DNA of 64,000 bases from Stromatinia cepivora (Eukaryota > Ascomycota > Leotiomycetes > Helotiales > Sclerotiniaceae), in assembly GCA_014898415.1 (NCBI GenBank), contig RCTD01000001.1, positions 3,658,001 to 3,722,000 on the forward strand. Reading direction: 5' to 3'. The notes beneath the pieces are model-generated. The model searched no databases, was not told the origin of the DNA, and saw only the letters and a list, made by a program, of their open reading frames with translations. Both the position numbers and the translations under genes were made by a program. Every line of letters starts with the position of its first letter. Position 1 is the first letter of the stretch. Below, in pieces: positions 61,601-64,000 of this stretch.

Positions 61601-64000
61601 ATAACAATCGTATGAAATATTCAAGGAAGAATTAAAAGACAAGAATTTCGAAAAAGAAGTTATTTTACAGATAATAATCAAAGTAATGAATGATATTGCA
61701 GGATCAAACAGTTTCATCCCAACTCTTCTCATATATGAAGTATATCCCTGAATGATTTCGTATAACCCATCTTCCCAATCGATTATAAAATGAATATAGG
61801 TATACCGATAAACAATAAAAGAGATTCGAGAAATTCAAACAAAGCATATAATACAAGATTCACTTAATACTAGAAATGATTTAGATATATACAAAATATT
61901 AAAACTACCTTTGAATTCATTAATACAAATATGAAGAGAAAAGAAAGAATGAACAGGATCCTACAGATTAATTGTAATTACAAATCAAAACTGCACAATC
62001 GATCTCCCTTATAATCCTATAGAATTTCGTACAACAATCGTCAAATCATTTTACAAGGATATATATAAAGAACTATTCCCAATAGAAAATTCATTTCCAA
62101 TAACCCTCCCAAATACAGAAAATCCGTTACTTCCGGAGAACCCATTACCCCCAATGACCTTTTCTATTCCTTTAAATCAAGATCAAGAAATAAACAAATC
62201 TGAAAAAAGATATATATGATTTAATATCAAGAAAAAAAGAATAACCAATCCTATATTTCGTATATTGATATAAATCGAAATCCTTAGAATATTACCTTCA
62301 TAGAAGGTACAAGAAATAAGTAATGAATATAATTAACTAATTATTGTAATTCGAGATAATCAAGATCTATCAAAAGTATTCATTACAAAGAAGAAGCAAA
62401 AAACACTAGATCTTGTAATTGATCTTTATACAAAAGGGATTATTATAATTGAAGGATAATCATTTGAAACTTTGCAAATATAAAAGATCGATAGTTTAAT
62501 TACAAAAGATATTTTCGAATTTGTTAAATACAATTCCTTTATATATACCGGGAGATTATTCAATTTATATCTTATAAATAAAGTCAAAGAATATACAACA
62601 AATTCTCTATACAAAAAATCACACTTAATTATTCAAGCATATAATAATTCTGGAAAAGAAACAATATTAATACAAGCACCTACAATCCAAAAGTCAAGCC
62701 AGAGAATCATTATAGCTCTAACTCCAACATTAAAGTTAATAAATATCAAGCTTATAATACGAAATATCATGCAGGCGTATATACAATCAAAAACACTTCT
62801 GAATCGTATTGTACTAGCAAATTTACCAAAAGAACTTCAAGGTAAATATACAAAGGGTACAATTATAATAATCAAAAAACCATTGTATGGTATCGCAAAA
62901 GCAAGAATATATTAATGAGCAATTTATTGAAAACATTATCAAAAGAGATTGAATATGATTACATTATTATATAATCCTTATTTGCTAATTTCGGATTCAA
63001 AGAATATACAATTCGGAATTGTAGGAATACAAATAGACAATACTCTCATTTTTGTAAATAAATAATTTCTAAAATTAGAAAACAAAGAATTGATTAATAC
63101 AAATATCAAAGCCAAACCAGAAAAACATTTTATAAATGATACTCTATTAATATTCAATGGATGTATAATACAATGTATAGAAAACGATTTTATGTTTATA
63201 TAAAAAGACCAAAAAAAGAAAATCGGAAAGGTTAATAATTCAAAGTAATATCAAGAATAAAAAGCTAAAGGGGTATATATTGCTATAATTTGTTAGTCAG
63301 AAGTATCATACGATTTATCAATTATTATACAATATCAAGATCTATTAAACGAAAATATCAAATTGTTTAATAAAAGATTAGATTGGCAGATGAAAAATCT
63401 TGATCGAGGTTTTCGCTTTATTCCCTTTGAAAAAGATTGTATAAAATTATTTGTTTTTGTTAATAGATTCTTTGTTAATAATAAGGATTTGAATAATCAA
63501 ATAGGATTCGTTATTTTGCTTGCAAATGAAAATATATCAGACAAAAATATTTTCGAGATAAAAGATAATATTATTTATTATAATAATACAAAAAGTAAGA
63601 GAATTATATACAATATATTAGCATTCAAGATATATAGAATAATAATAAGAGTAAATATTGATCTTGTAATACGATCTATTTTATAAATTGTTATCTTACA
63701 ATTCGATATCCTTGATATCCTAGTTGTTGTATATATTGATTCATATTCGCTGTACGAATGCTTTATTAAACTAGGTACAACGAAAGAGAAAAGATTGATG
63801 ATCAATATCATAATATTTCGGTAATCATATAAATGAAGAGAATTGATAGAAGTGAGATAGATTAATGAATTCGATAATATTGTTGATACAATAATAAAAG
63901 CTAATCCTAATAATAATTTAGAAAAGTTTATTGATACAAATATTCTCGAAGTATATATAAAGGGATAGGTAAAACAAGAAATTCATATAAAGATCGATTA
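58436..64000 (+). mobile_element. Ty1/copia retrotransposon, RIP-degraded, right end beyond the window
   Basis: Coding order gag, integrase, reverse transcriptase, RNase H is readable on the plus strand despite many stops. A gag-like text lies at 59907-60179. Integrase lies at about 61280-62030 (GKPILYIIDEAIIYNIAIFV, then VERFYIL, then a C-terminal TGSYRLIVITNQNCTIDLPY). Reverse transcriptase lies at about 62480-63200 (FEFVKYNSFIYTGRLFNLYL, IQAYNNSGKETILIQAPTIQ, IRNIMQAYIQSKTLLNR, KPLYGIA, and FGIVGIQIDNTLIF at the site of the usual DD). RNase H lies at about 63290-63950 (KRLDWQMKNLDRGFRFIP, KLFVFVNRFF). Integrase before reverse transcriptase defines copia. Confidence 0.9.

Noticed and set aside
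1..64000. tRNA, rRNA genes and CRISPR arrays
   Set aside because: No cloverleaf-type A/B boxes, rRNA blocks or spacer arrays were recognised by reading; a tRNAscan-type search was not possible.

Overview
The window looks like a filamentous ascomycete chromosome with a two-compartment layout. Genes have short introns (about 43-240 bases) with GT-AG ends and CTAAC/CTGAC-like branch sites. Gene-bearing DNA of mixed composition alternates with very AT-rich blocks in which transposon coding sequence is full of stops, as expected after repeat-induced point mutation (RIP). A Flipper/Fot1-like DNA transposon and LTR elements of this style are known from the Sclerotiniaceae (Botrytis and relatives); that placement is inference.

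Layout. 1-6939: the 3' part of a FAD-dependent halogenase-like gene (+), a secreted histidine acid phosphatase (-) and an O-methyltransferase (+). Halogenase and methyltransferase together suggest a small specialised-metabolism locus, perhaps continuing left of the window. 8529-12172: a lipid-droplet-associated hydrolase (+) and a promethin-like membrane protein (-), two lipid-droplet type genes in convergent orientation. 15127-17473: a SAP-domain gene (-) interrupted by two in-frame stops. 17935-18945: a degraded TPR-protein gene. 19438-21274: a degraded Fot1/pogo element with its TA target duplication. 21846-25938: a full-length ABCB multidrug transporter (-). 29021-31356: Arp8 of the INO80 remodeller (+). 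34793-35740: a membrane-anchored protein of unknown function with an RVSF motif (+). 38757-39385: a split coiled-coil ORF. 40272-42513: a ten-exon trimethyllysine dioxygenase (-) with an 18-base microexon.

42700-64000 is one AT-rich, repeat-built block. It holds a complete 7.04-kb Ty3/gypsy element on the minus strand with 282-base LTRs and a 5-base target duplication, two nearly unmutated 309-base solo LTRs each with its own target duplication, an older mutated copy of that solo LTR, copia-type LTR fragments in inverted orientation, and a Ty1/copia element on the plus strand running off the right edge. No intact host gene is visible there.

Most CDS entries are split by introns. Spans are given from start to stop codon and exon coordinates are in the evidence. 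They were derived by joining reading frames at splice signals and by family knowledge, not from transcript data.
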